Below are positions 34,800 through 42,844 of a stretch of 58,832 nt of DNA, piece by piece. Location: the NCBI GenBank assembly GCA_017443845.1, contig JAFSXX010000027.1, positions 1 through 58,832 of the forward strand. The letters are read 5' to 3'. This DNA comes from Bacteroidales bacterium (GTDB taxonomy: Bacteria > Bacteroidota > Bacteroidia > Bacteroidales > UBA932). Every line of letters begins with the position of its first letter. Position 1 is the first letter of the stretch. The position numbers and the translations under genes were made by a program. The notes beneath the pieces are model-generated. The model had not been told where the DNA came from. It ran no database searches and saw nothing but the letters and a program-made list of their open reading frames with translations.

Positions 34800-35873
34800 T
34801 TATTTATGCATCTTCTCGAATTCCTGCATGCAGTCGATGAGAGCCTCTACGGCCGACTTGGGGCATGCGTTGTAGATCGAAGCGCGGAAGCCGCCGACGC
34901 TGCGGTGACCCTTGACGCCGACCATTCCCTTGCTCTTTGCGAAGTTGAGGAACTCGTCCTGGAGCTCTTCGTAACCGGGAGCCATAACGAAGCAGACGTT
35001 CATGATCGAACGGTCTTCCTTTGCAGCGGTGCCGACGAAGAGAGGGTTGCGGTCGATCTCGTCGTAGAGGAGCTGTGCCTTCTCGACGTTCATCTTGTGG
35101 ATGGCTTCAACGCCGCCGAGGCTCTTGACCCACTTGAGGGTCTCGTTCATTACGAAGATGGAGAATACGGGAGGGGTGTTGAACATCGAACCGCCGTCGA
35201 TATGGGTGCGGTAGTCGAGCATCGTGGGGAGGTAACGGGTTACCTTGCCGAGGACATCCTTGCGGACGATGACGAAAGTGACACCTGCAGGGCCGACATT
35301 CTTCTGCGCGCCGCCGTAGATGAGGGCGTACTTGGTGACATCGACGGGACGGCTCATGATATCGGACGACATATCAGCCACGAGGTTGACGGGGCAGTCC
35401 ATATCGTACTTGATCTCGGTTCCGTAGATGGTGTTGTTGGTAGTGATGTGGAAGTAGTCGAGGTCCTTGGGGATTTCGTATCCCTTGGGGATGTAGTTGT
35501 AGGTGGTGTCGGCGGACGAAGCGATGCAGACTGCGTTGCCGATTCCCTTTGCCTCTTTGAGGGCCTTCTTTGCCCAGACACCGGTCTCGAGGTAACCTGC
35601 CTTGTTCTCGAGGAGGTTCATTGCCACCATCAGGAACTGGAGGGATGCGCCGCCGCCGAGGAAGAGGATCTCATAATCCTCAGGGATGTTGAGGAGCTCG
35701 CGCCAGAGGCCGCGGCACTCGTCCATAACGGCGTCCCATTCCTTGGAACGGTGAGAAACGGATATTACAGGCATTCCAGTGCCGTTGAAGTCTTTGAGGG
35801 CTTCGATGGCTGCGTCAACGGCCGGTTGCGGAAGAACGCAAGGGCCTGCATTGAAGTTGTAAACTTTCTTCAT
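34800..35873 (-). CDS. serC: Phosphoserine aminotransferase
   Basis: 357 residues, class V aminotransferase. The N-terminus [19 protein letters not shown] is diagnostic; [13 protein letters not shown] and [19 protein letters not shown] follow. The PLP lysine lies in [19 protein letters not shown], and the C-terminus has [15 protein letters not shown]. It makes phosphoserine from phosphohydroxypyruvate and glutamate. First gene of serC-serA-DUF1015; no serB is seen in the window. Confidence 0.96.
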   Translation of the reverse strand: MKKVYNFNAGPCVLPQPAVDAAIEALKDFNGTGMPVISVSHRSKEWDAVMDECRGLWRELLNIPEDYEILFLGGGASLQFLMVAMNLLENKAGYLETGVWAKKALKEAKGIGNAVCIASSADTTYNYIPKGYEIPKDLDYFHITTNNTIYGTEIKYDMDCPVNLVADMSSDIMSRPVDVTKYALIYGGAQKNVGPAGVTFVIVRKDVLGKVTRYLPTMLDYRTHIDGGSMFNTPPVFSIFVMNETLKWVKSLGGVEAIHKMNVEKAQLLYDEIDRNPLFVGTAAKEDRSIMNVCFVMAPGYEELQDEFLNFAKSKGMVGVKGHRSVGGFRASIYNACPKSAVEALIDCMQEFEKMHK

Positions 35874-35946
35874 ATTGTTTTGTTTTTGAGAGAGTGAAAA
35901 TAAAATATTGATAATTATGGTTTTTTTGTCAAAATGTTAAATCCTC

Positions 35947-35978
35947 CAAAGGTATGTATTAATTCGGGATTAATCAAT
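35947..35978 (-). promoter_or_regulatory. Promoter of serC-serA-DUF1015
   Basis: On the minus strand ATTG (35975-35978), 20 bases, TACCTTTG (35947-35954). It overlaps the last codons of the YigZ gene and leaves a leader of about 70 AT-rich bases. Confidence 0.55.
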
Positions 35979-36585
35979 TTTTTTTGAACTGTGTCCATTC
36001 GAAAGCTTTTTCGAATGCGGGAATCAGCGTCAAACGCACTCTTACAGTCATTTTGCAGATGGAATCAAAGCTCTGCGAGACTATCGGAAGGGCCATATCC
36101 TTGACGATTTTCATCGCCCGTCCCTGGTCTTCGTAGCTGAAGGAGATTTCATAAGTCTCGGCTGCGGTTTTGGTGACCGTGGCGGCAGCGGCCAGGGCCT
36201 CCGCGGTGGCGGTTTTATAGGCCTTGATGAGTCCCGGGACCCCGAGCTTGATACCGCCGAAGTAGCGGACCACCACTACCAGGACATCGCTCAGTCCGGC
36301 GGAGAGGATCTGGCCCAGGATGGGGCGGCCGGCGGTGGAGGAGGGCTCCCCGTCGTCGTTGGCGCGCCACAGCTGCCCCTGGTGCCCGATGCGGTATGCG
36401 TAGCAGTGGTGCCTCGCGTCGAAATACTCCTTCCGGAGCGCATCAAGGTGCTTTCTGACCTCCTCCTCGCTTTCGACGGGATATGCGAAGGCGAGGAATT
36501 TGCTGCCGTTATCCTTGTAGAGGCCGGTCGAGGGGCCGGCTATGCTGTCGTACCTGTCGGAAATTTGCTGGGAATTCGTACTCAT
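35974..36585 (-). CDS. YigZ/IMPACT family protein
   Basis: 203 residues from ATG 36585. The UPF0029 core has GSKFLAFAYPVESEEEV, ARHHCYAYRIG, NDDGEPSSTAGRPILGQI and VVVRYFGGIKLGVPGLI, all strongly conserved from bacteria to the eukaryotic translation regulator IMPACT. The C-terminal DUF1949-like ferredoxin fold follows (YEISFSYEDQGR). Function in bacteria is unclear, perhaps linked to translation or stress. An ATG seven codons earlier lies inside the promoter, so the later start is chosen; the transcript would have almost no leader. Confidence 0.9.
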   Translation of the reverse strand: MSTNSQQISDRYDSIAGPSTGLYKDNGSKFLAFAYPVESEEEVRKHLDALRKEYFDARHHCYAYRIGHQGQLWRANDDGEPSSTAGRPILGQILSAGLSDVLVVVVRYFGGIKLGVPGLIKAYKTATAEALAAAATVTKTAAETYEISFSYEDQGRAMKIVKDMALPIVSQSFDSICKMTVRVRLTLIPAFEKAFEWTQFKKN

Positions 36586-36590
36586 ATCCG

Positions 36591-36625
36591 TTGTAAAAGT
36601 ACGCACTATTCATTAAATTTGCAAT
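36591..36625. promoter_or_regulatory. Overlapping divergent promoters (YigZ gene and miaA operon)
   Basis: Plus strand: TTGT (36591-36594), 19 bases, TAAATTTG (36614-36621). Minus strand: ATTG (36622-36625), 20 bases, TACTTTTA (36594-36601). The two promoters face each other over the same 35 bases, so polymerase could occupy only one at a time. Confidence 0.55.
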
Positions 36626-36677
36626 CCGAAACCGGCCTTCCCCCTTTTTTATAAAGGCCGTATCGCACGATATTGCA

Positions 36678-37244
36678 ATGATTTACAGATACAGGGCTAC
36701 GATTCCCGAAAGCAAGGTCTTTTTCAGGGTGTACGACGTTCCGTCGGGTATGACCCTTTTCGACCTGCACTCTTTCATTCTCAACAATCTGGATTTCACC
36801 CCGGACCAGATGGTCTGTTTCGAGGCTTACGGTCCCACCGGAAAGCGTACGTCGCAGTACGCCCTCTTCGACCTGGGCCATGGCTCGATGGACAAGGTTA
36901 CCCTCGAAATGCTGGCCGAAAGGGAGGAGAATGTCATCAATTATGTTTTCGACCTCCGCACCGGCCGCATCGTCCGCCTGGAGTTTCTCGGCGAGGCTGA
37001 GTTTTCTCCGAAGCTAGACTATCCCTGCGCGGTTGACGGCAAGGGTGTCAACCCCGACCAGTTCTCCGCAAAATATGAGGATGCCGAGCCTATATCGCTC
37101 TCCCCATCCAAAAAGAGCCGCGCATCGGATCCCGATGAAGGGGATATCGAAGATGATGATGACGGATTTGACGATGAGGACGAAGATGAGGATGACGATA
37201 TCGAAGAGGAGGAATTGCTGGTCGATGAGGACTTCGGCAAATAA
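36678..37244 (+). CDS. pRiA4b ORF-3/TnpR-passenger-like protein with acidic tail
   Basis: 188 residues. The first 120 or so (IYRYRATIPESKVFFRVYDV, LFDLHSFILNNLDF, FEAYGPTGKR, DKVTLEMLAEREENVINYVF) resemble the plasmid pRiA4b ORF-3 domain, also annotated as IS1096 passenger TnpR, though nothing here suggests a mobile element. The C-terminal 45 residues are almost only Asp and Glu. The gene lies 9 bases before miaA and is co-transcribed with it. A leader hairpin (CGGCCTT / AAGGCCG, 36633-36660) precedes the ATG. Function unknown. Confidence 0.8.
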   Translation: MIYRYRATIPESKVFFRVYDVPSGMTLFDLHSFILNNLDFTPDQMVCFEAYGPTGKRTSQYALFDLGHGSMDKVTLEMLAEREENVINYVFDLRTGRIVRLEFLGEAEFSPKLDYPCAVDGKGVNPDQFSAKYEDAEPISLSPSKKSRASDPDEGDIEDDDDGFDDEDEDEDDDIEEEELLVDEDFGK

Positions 37245-37253
37245 CCCCTCCCG

Positions 37254-38111
37254 ATGGCCGAGCTCGTCATAGTCCTTGGCCCCACCGCCGTGGGCAAGAC
37301 CGATTACAGTATCGATCTGGCCCTCGGGTATGGTTCCCCCGTTATTTCCTGCGATTCCCGGCAGATATACCGCGAAATGAAGATCGGCACCGCTCCTCCC
37401 TCGGATGAGCAGCTTGCCCGGGTAAAGCATTATTTCATAGGAACCCGTTCGGTGACCGACCCTCCTTACACGGCGGGCCGCTACGAACTCGACGCCCTGG
37501 CGCTCCTTGAGGAGCTCTTCAGGGAGCACGACACGCTGGTGATGGCCGGCGGCTCGGGGCTCTATATCGACGCCCTCTGCGACGGGCTCGACGATTTCCC
37601 GGATGTGGACCCCTCCATCCGCGCGGGCCTTATGGAGCGGCTCGAAAAAGAGGGTTTGGAAGCGCTCAGGTTCGAATTGCGCCGTCTCGACCCCGCGACA
37701 TTCGAGTCGATAGATACCGCCAACCGCCAGCGGGTGGTGCGCGCCCTGGAGGTCTGCATCGGCACCGGCCGGCCCTTTTCGTCGTTCAAGACTTCGGCCG
37801 GCAAGACGCGCCCCTTCACTATACGGAAGATAGGCCTTACGCGTCCGCGCCAGGAACTATATGACCGCATAAACAGGCGCGTTGACCTTATGATGGAGGC
37901 CGGGCTCGAGGCGGAGGCCCGCTCGCTGCTTAAGTACCGCGACCTACCCGCCCTCAATACCGTGGGCTACCGCGAACTCTTCGGCTACTTCGACGGCAAA
38001 TACCCCCTCGAAGAAGCCGTACGCCTCATCAAACGCAACACCCGCCACTACGCCAAGAAACAACTCACCTACTGGGGCCGCGACGACTCCATAGAGTGGA
38101 TTACCCTCTGA
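37254..38111 (+). CDS. miaA: tRNA dimethylallyltransferase
   Basis: 285 residues, a little short of the usual 300. The P-loop VLGPTAVGKTDYSIDLA, then SCDSRQIYREMKIGTAPPS and HYFIGTRSV, and MAGGSGLYIDALCDG are family hallmarks; TANRQRVVRALEV and the C-terminal RNTRHYAKKQLTYW complete it. It puts the dimethylallyl group on A37 of tRNAs reading U-starting codons. Confidence 0.96.
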   Translation: MAELVIVLGPTAVGKTDYSIDLALGYGSPVISCDSRQIYREMKIGTAPPSDEQLARVKHYFIGTRSVTDPPYTAGRYELDALALLEELFREHDTLVMAGGSGLYIDALCDGLDDFPDVDPSIRAGLMERLEKEGLEALRFELRRLDPATFESIDTANRQRVVRALEVCIGTGRPFSSFKTSAGKTRPFTIRKIGLTRPRQELYDRINRRVDLMMEAGLEAEARSLLKYRDLPALNTVGYRELFGYFDGKYPLEEAVRLIKRNTRHYAKKQLTYWGRDDSIEWITL

Positions 38112-38437
38112 CGGCCTCTTGCGGTCGGGGCAGGGGCGCTGCCACGAAATGAAAAAATGGACACCAATATTCATTTCGTGTCCAGGAATCTGCCGTTTTC
38201 AGCCTTTTTGCTGCCACGAAATGAAAGAAAGGGCTCTGATTTTCATTTCGTGTCCGGAGAATAAGCGGGAGTTTGTGCATTTCGTGTCCAGCGTTGCAAG
38301 TCTTGGCAAGTGCAGATGGATTCCTTGCTATTTGGCCGGGGCAGATGGTTTTCTTGGGCTGGATTTGTGCCGAATTCTACTAAAATATTTTCATCTTTAG
38401 GGAAATTTGATTAAATTTGATTTTCGTAAGAAGTCAA
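38112..38437 (+). other. Intergenic region between miaA and recQ
   Basis: 326 bases without a supportable gene. It contains two copies and a half copy of a palindromic repeat (38139-38289) and, at 38412-38419, TAAATTTG with a T-rich stretch upstream, probably the recQ -7 element. The stretch 38290-38400 shows nothing I recognise. Confidence 0.6.
38139..38289. repeat. Direct repeats with internal palindromes (REP-like)
   Basis: Copy one (38139-38183) and copy two (38211-38255) are 72 bases apart. Each starts GCTGCCACGAAATGAAA and ends TTCATTTCGTGTCC, so each folds into an 11- or 12-bp stem (CACGAAATGAA / TTCATTTCGTG) with a 14-16-base variable loop. A third right arm alone (CATTTCGTGTCC) lies at 38278-38289. 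The arms are conserved and the loops differ, as in REP/REPIN-type elements. Confidence 0.8.
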
Positions 38438-40645
38438 ATGAACGAGGTCAATACAGATATCCACGCGGTCCTGAAGCGGTTTTTCGGATTTGATTCATTC
38501 AAGGGGAATCAGGAAGCCATTATCAATCACCTTATTGCGGGAAACGATGCATTCGTGCTGATGCCTACCGGTGGCGGCAAGTCGCTCTGCTATCAGCTGC
38601 CGGCCCTCTGTATGGAGGGGACGGCCATCGTCATCTCTCCGCTCATCGCCCTGATGAAAAACCAGGTGGATGCCATCCGCGGCTTCTCGTCGGGGGAGGA
38701 GGGCATCGCCCACTTCCTCAACTCCTCGCTCAATAAATCGCAGATCAAGGAGGTCAAGGACAATCTTCTCAGCGGTGTGACCAAACTCCTGTATGTCGCT
38801 CCCGAGTCGCTCACCAAGGAAGAGAACATAGAGTTCTTCAAGAAACTGAAAATCTCCTTCTATGCCATCGACGAGGCGCACTGCATCTCGGAATGGGGGC
38901 ACGACTTCAGGCCGGAGTACCGCCGCATCAGCGAGATCGTGGCCCAGATAGGCCGCGCGCCGATCATCGCCCTCACCGCCACCGCGACCCCGAAGGTCCA
39001 GCTCGATATCCAGAAGAACCTCGGGATGATGGATGCCAGGGTTTTCAAGGCCTCATTCAACCGTCCGAACCTCTACTACGAACTTCGCGACAAGACCAAT
39101 CCCAAGCGCGACATAATCAAATTCATAAAGGATAACCCCGGCAAGAGCGGAATTATCTACTGCCTGAGCCGCAAGAAGGTCGAGGAGATCGCGCAGCTGC
39201 TCACCCTCAACGGCATCAAGGCGCTGCCTTACCACGCCGGGATGGATGCCGCCACGCGATCCCGCAACCAGGATGCGTTCCTAATGGAGGAGGTCGATAT
39301 AATAGTGGCCACCATCGCCTTCGGAATGGGCATCGACAAGCCCGATGTCCGATTCGTGATACATTACGACATCCCCAAGAGCCTCGAGGGCTACTACCAG
39401 GAGACCGGACGCGCGGGCCGCGACGGCCAGGAGGGGCAGTGCATCGCCTTCTACAGCTACAAGGATATCCAGAAGCTCGAAAAGTTCATGCAGGGCAAGC
39501 CGGTCTCCGAGCAGGAGATAGGCCGCCTGCTGCTTAACGAGACGATGGCCTACGCCGAGTCGAACCAGTGCCGCAGGAAGATACTGCTGAACTACTTCGG
39601 CGAGGATTATACGCAGGACAACTGCGGAATGTGCGACAACTGCCTCCACCCCAAGAAGCAGTTCGACGGACAGGAGGAGATGCTCAATGTCATAGAGCTG
39701 ATAATGTCGCTCAAGGAGAATTTCAAGTCGGACCACCTGGCCAATATCCTCGCGGGCGTCAGCAACTCGATAATCAAGTCCTACAACCACGACAGCAGCC
39801 CCTTCTTCGGAATCGGCAAGGACCACACCCCGCGTTTCTGGGACGCAGTCATCCGCCAGGGACTTGTGATGCATCTGCTGGAGAAGGATATCGAGCGTTA
39901 CGGCCTGATCACCGTTACCGGCGAGGGCCTCTTCTTCTACGCCAATCCCCACGAGCTGATGCTCACCGAGGACCGCGAATTCGCCGAAGGGGAGGATGAC
40001 GACAGCGACGAGGCCGTGGTCAACGTCCGCCACCAGGGCAGCGGCGAGGGCGGCGACGAAGAGCTGCTCTCGATACTCAAGAATATCCGCCGCGACCAGT
40101 CGAAGCGGCTCAAACTCCCCTCGTGGGTCATCTTCAGCGACCCTTCGCTCGAGGATATGTCCATCCGTTACCCCGTTACCATAGAGGAACTTACCCGTTG
40201 CCAGGGGGTGGGAGAGGGCAAGGCCCGCAAGTTCGGCGAAGAATACCTCAAGGTCATAGCCCGCTACATCGAGGAGAACGATATCGTGCGTCCCGACGAC
40301 ATGGTGGTCAAGTCGGCCCCCAACAAGAGCGAGAAGCGCATCTTCATAATCACCAGCATCGACCGCCGCATCCCGTTCGAGGATATCGCCGATGCCAGGG
40401 ACATGGAGATGGATGAGCTGCTCGACAATATCGAAAGCATCATCTCGTCGGGGACCAGGCTCAATATCAATTACTATATCCACCAGACAATCGACGATTA
40501 CAAAGTCGATGATATCTATTCGTATTTCAAGGAGGAAGCCGATTCGGATTCGGTAACCGATGCCCTGAAGGCCCTCGGGCCCGATTATACCGAGGAGGAG
40601 GTCAGACTGGTACGCATCAAGTTCCTCTCCGAAATGGGCAATTAG
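38438..40645 (+). CDS. recQ: ATP-dependent DNA helicase RecQ
   Basis: 735 residues from ATG 38438. Motif I is MPTGGGKSLCYQLPAL, motif II is AIDEAHCISEWGHDFRPEY, motif III LTATATP, and motif VI YQETGRAGRDGQ. The RecQ C-terminal zinc site is CRRKILLNYFGE with CGMCDNC; the HRDC-like domain (PSWVIFSDPSLEDM, CQGVGEGKARKFGEEYL) is near residues 560-630, followed by an extra 100-residue tail usual in Bacteroidetes RecQ. It unwinds DNA 3' to 5' in repair and recombination. The ATG 21 bases earlier falls next to the -7 element, so the later start is preferred. Confidence 0.95.
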   Translation: MNEVNTDIHAVLKRFFGFDSFKGNQEAIINHLIAGNDAFVLMPTGGGKSLCYQLPALCMEGTAIVISPLIALMKNQVDAIRGFSSGEEGIAHFLNSSLNKSQIKEVKDNLLSGVTKLLYVAPESLTKEENIEFFKKLKISFYAIDEAHCISEWGHDFRPEYRRISEIVAQIGRAPIIALTATATPKVQLDIQKNLGMMDARVFKASFNRPNLYYELRDKTNPKRDIIKFIKDNPGKSGIIYCLSRKKVEEIAQLLTLNGIKALPYHAGMDAATRSRNQDAFLMEEVDIIVATIAFGMGIDKPDVRFVIHYDIPKSLEGYYQETGRAGRDGQEGQCIAFYSYKDIQKLEKFMQGKPVSEQEIGRLLLNETMAYAESNQCRRKILLNYFGEDYTQDNCGMCDNCLHPKKQFDGQEEMLNVIELIMSLKENFKSDHLANILAGVSNSIIKSYNHDSSPFFGIGKDHTPRFWDAVIRQGLVMHLLEKDIERYGLITVTGEGLFFYANPHELMLTEDREFAEGEDDDSDEAVVNVRHQGSGEGGDEELLSILKNIRRDQSKRLKLPSWVIFSDPSLEDMSIRYPVTIEELTRCQGVGEGKARKFGEEYLKVIARYIEENDIVRPDDMVVKSAPNKSEKRIFIITSIDRRIPFEDIADARDMEMDELLDNIESIISSGTRLNINYYIHQTIDDYKVDDIYSYFKEEADSDSVTDALKALGPDYTEEEVRLVRIKFLSEMGN

Positions 40646-40653
40646 AGAGGCGT

Positions 40654-40687
40654 TTTGAGGTTTTCAGACAAAAAAATGATATATTTG
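40654..40687 (+). promoter_or_regulatory. Promoter of nhaA
   Basis: TTTG (40654-40657), 22 bases, TATATTTG (40680-40687), 23 bases before the ATG; TTGA one base later gives a 21-base spacer. Confidence 0.5.
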
Positions 40688-40709
40688 CAGGATTATATAT
40701 TTTGCATAC

Positions 40710-42083
40710 ATGAAATCTGAAAAAGGAAAAGAACTCTCCGCCGAAGAACTGAGGCAAAAGAATTCCTGGGCAGTCAGGTACACCAAGAAGTTTTGGGAAA
40801 GCGAGTCGGCAGGCGGCATACTGCTGCTGGTCTGCACGCTGGTCGCTCTGATTTTCGCCAATATCCCCTCGCTGCGTCCCGTACTCGATATATGGGAGAT
40901 CGAAGGCGGAATTGAAATGGGAGGATTCTCGCTCAAGATGTCCCTTCTCGAATGGGTGAACGACGCCCTGATGGCCATTTTCTTCTTTACTGTAGGCCTT
41001 GAGATCAAACGCGAGATGTGTGTGGGCCGCCTCGCCTCGATAAAGAGGTCCGTCCTCCCCATCTTCGCCGCCCTCGGCGGAATGATTTTCCCCGCTCTGA
41101 TCTTTACCATCTTCAATGCCGGCAATCCCGACACCGCTCACGGCTGGGGCGTCCCCATGGCAACCGATATCGCTTTTGCGGTAGGTATCCTCGCGATACT
41201 CGGCAGCAAGGCCCCCATCGGGGTCAAAGTCCTGCTTACGGCCATCGCCATCGTGGACGACCTGGGCTCCATCATCGTCCTGGCAATCTTTTATCCGACC
41301 CACGCGATACATTTCGACTTCCTCCTGCTGGGACTGCTTCTCTTCGCCGCCCTTTATTTCATAGGCCGCGCCGGAGTCCGCAAGGTGTGGGTGACGGTCC
41401 TCGGAGGCATCCTGCTCTGGTATTTCATCTACCGTTCGGGTGTCCACGCCACCATCGCGGGTGTGCTGCTGGCCATCACGGTGCCCTACAAGACCAAGAT
41501 CAATGAGCTCCGTTTCGGCGTCAAGATGCAGTATATGCTCGATGAGTTCAAGAAAGTATCCTCACGCGACGTGGCCGGCCTCGCCAACAACGAGGAGATG
41601 CATATCATCCACCAGATGTCGGAGGACCTGGACGATATCGAGCCGATGATGCACAAGTTCGAGTCGAATCTCCAGCCGATCGTCAATTTCCTGATAATGC
41701 CGCTCTTCGCCCTGGCCAATGCCGCGGTTACCCTGAATATGGATTTCTCGGCTCCCGGAGTCACCGGACTGAGCCTCGGTATCTTCTTCGGCCTGCTGCT
41801 CGGCAAACCCATCGGAATCTACCTCTTCAGCATGCTCTCTGTCAAGTGCAAGCTCGCAATGTTCCCCGAGGGTATGAACAAGATCCAGCTCCTGGCTATG
41901 GGAGTTTTGGCTGGCATAGGCTTTACAATGTCCATCTTCATCGACAACCTGGCATTCCACGATCCGGCCCTCGTCAATACCGGAAAGGTGGCCATCCTCA
42001 TAACATCTGCTACCGCCGCCGTTGTCGGATACCTGATCTTCAGCAAGATGTCCCATAAGGATCCTGCAACCAAAAAACAATAA
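40710..42083 (+). CDS. nhaA: Na+/H+ antiporter NhaA
   Basis: 457 residues. The paired transport aspartates lie in AIAIVDDLGSIIVLAIFY, with GVPMATDIAFAVGILAILG before them, both diagnostic of NhaA. FFFTVGLEIKREM and the C-terminal GIGFTMSIFIDNLAF are also conserved. The loop of about 60 hydrophilic residues near 270-325 is longer than in E. coli. It exports sodium in exchange for protons in the inner membrane. Confidence 0.96.
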   Translation: MKSEKGKELSAEELRQKNSWAVRYTKKFWESESAGGILLLVCTLVALIFANIPSLRPVLDIWEIEGGIEMGGFSLKMSLLEWVNDALMAIFFFTVGLEIKREMCVGRLASIKRSVLPIFAALGGMIFPALIFTIFNAGNPDTAHGWGVPMATDIAFAVGILAILGSKAPIGVKVLLTAIAIVDDLGSIIVLAIFYPTHAIHFDFLLLGLLLFAALYFIGRAGVRKVWVTVLGGILLWYFIYRSGVHATIAGVLLAITVPYKTKINELRFGVKMQYMLDEFKKVSSRDVAGLANNEEMHIIHQMSEDLDDIEPMMHKFESNLQPIVNFLIMPLFALANAAVTLNMDFSAPGVTGLSLGIFFGLLLGKPIGIYLFSMLSVKCKLAMFPEGMNKIQLLAMGVLAGIGFTMSIFIDNLAFHDPALVNTGKVAILITSATAAVVGYLIFSKMSHKDPATKKQ

Positions 42084-42109
42084 TAACTATCACAACAATA
42101 ACCTACAAA

Positions 42110-42835
42110 ATGAAGACAATCAAACTGTTTGCGCTTTGCGCAATCGCAGCGGTCGCAATGACCGCATGCTCCGGCAAGACTTCCAATGAGAAAAATCCCG
42201 CCGGAATCACCAATTCCGATGTTGACCAGGTCAGCTATATGGTAGGTCATCAGTTCGGCCAGTACATCAAGGGCAACAACTTCGGCGCCCTCAGCTTCGC
42301 CCAGATCGAGAAGGGTATCAAGGATGCCATCGCAGGCGTAGAGGTTGACGAAGAGACCTTCTACAACACCATGAACGAGTATATGGAGAAGCGTATGAAC
42401 GCCCTCAAGGAGAAAAACGAGGCAGAGGCTGCCAAGTTCTTCGAGGAGAACGGCAAGAAGGAAGGCGTCGTCACCACCGAGAGCGGCCTCCAGTACAAGA
42501 TCGTCCGCGCAGGTAACGGCGTGAAGCCCGTTGCCAACAGCGACGTCAAGGTCTGCTACGAGGGCAAACTTCTCGACGGAACCGTATTCGACTCCTCCTA
42601 CGAGCGCAACGATACCGTCTCCTTCAACCTCAACCAGGTCATCAAGGGCTGGGGCGAAGGCCTTACCTATTGCGAAGAGGGTGGTGAGATCCTCCTCTGG
42701 ATCCCTTCGGAACTCGCTTACGGTGAGCGTGGCGCCGGCGGACTTATCGGTCCCGGTTCGGCTCTCAACTTCAAGGTAGAACTCATCTCCACCGAGAATC
42801 CCGAGGAGAGTGAGAACGCTGAAAAGGAAAAATAA
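42110..42835 (+). CDS. FKBP-type peptidyl-prolyl isomerase, lipoprotein
   Basis: 241 residues. A lipoprotein signal (MKTIKLFALCAIAAVAMTAC) is followed by the helical FKBP N-terminal dimerisation domain (VSYMVGHQFGQYIK) and the FKBP catalytic domain from about residue 120 (SGLQYKIVRAGNG, LDGTVFDSSYERND, VIKGWGEGLTYCEEGG, IPSELAYGERGAGG). FkpA/Mip-like and envelope-located. It precedes the ABC exporter by 9 bases and may share its transcript. Confidence 0.95.
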   Translation: MKTIKLFALCAIAAVAMTACSGKTSNEKNPAGITNSDVDQVSYMVGHQFGQYIKGNNFGALSFAQIEKGIKDAIAGVEVDEETFYNTMNEYMEKRMNALKEKNEAEAAKFFEENGKKEGVVTTESGLQYKIVRAGNGVKPVANSDVKVCYEGKLLDGTVFDSSYERNDTVSFNLNQVIKGWGEGLTYCEEGGEILLWIPSELAYGERGAGGLIGPGSALNFKVELISTENPEESENAEKEK

Positions 42836-42844
42836 CAGTGCCCC

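Noticed and set aside
32556..35897. A 1113-codon open frame on the plus strand opposite serC, serA and the DUF1015 gene
   Set aside because: It is antisense to three well-supported genes, its product is low-complexity (Val, Glu, Asp, Leu-rich) with no family, and it follows from the codon bias of the true strand.
36678..37244. Mobile element implied by the TnpR-passenger-like domain
   Set aside because: No transposase, terminal inverted repeats or target duplication; the gene is a stable neighbour of miaA in an ordinary operon.
38139..38289. CRISPR array
   Set aside because: Only two and a half copies, strongly palindromic units, no uniform spacers and no cas genes.
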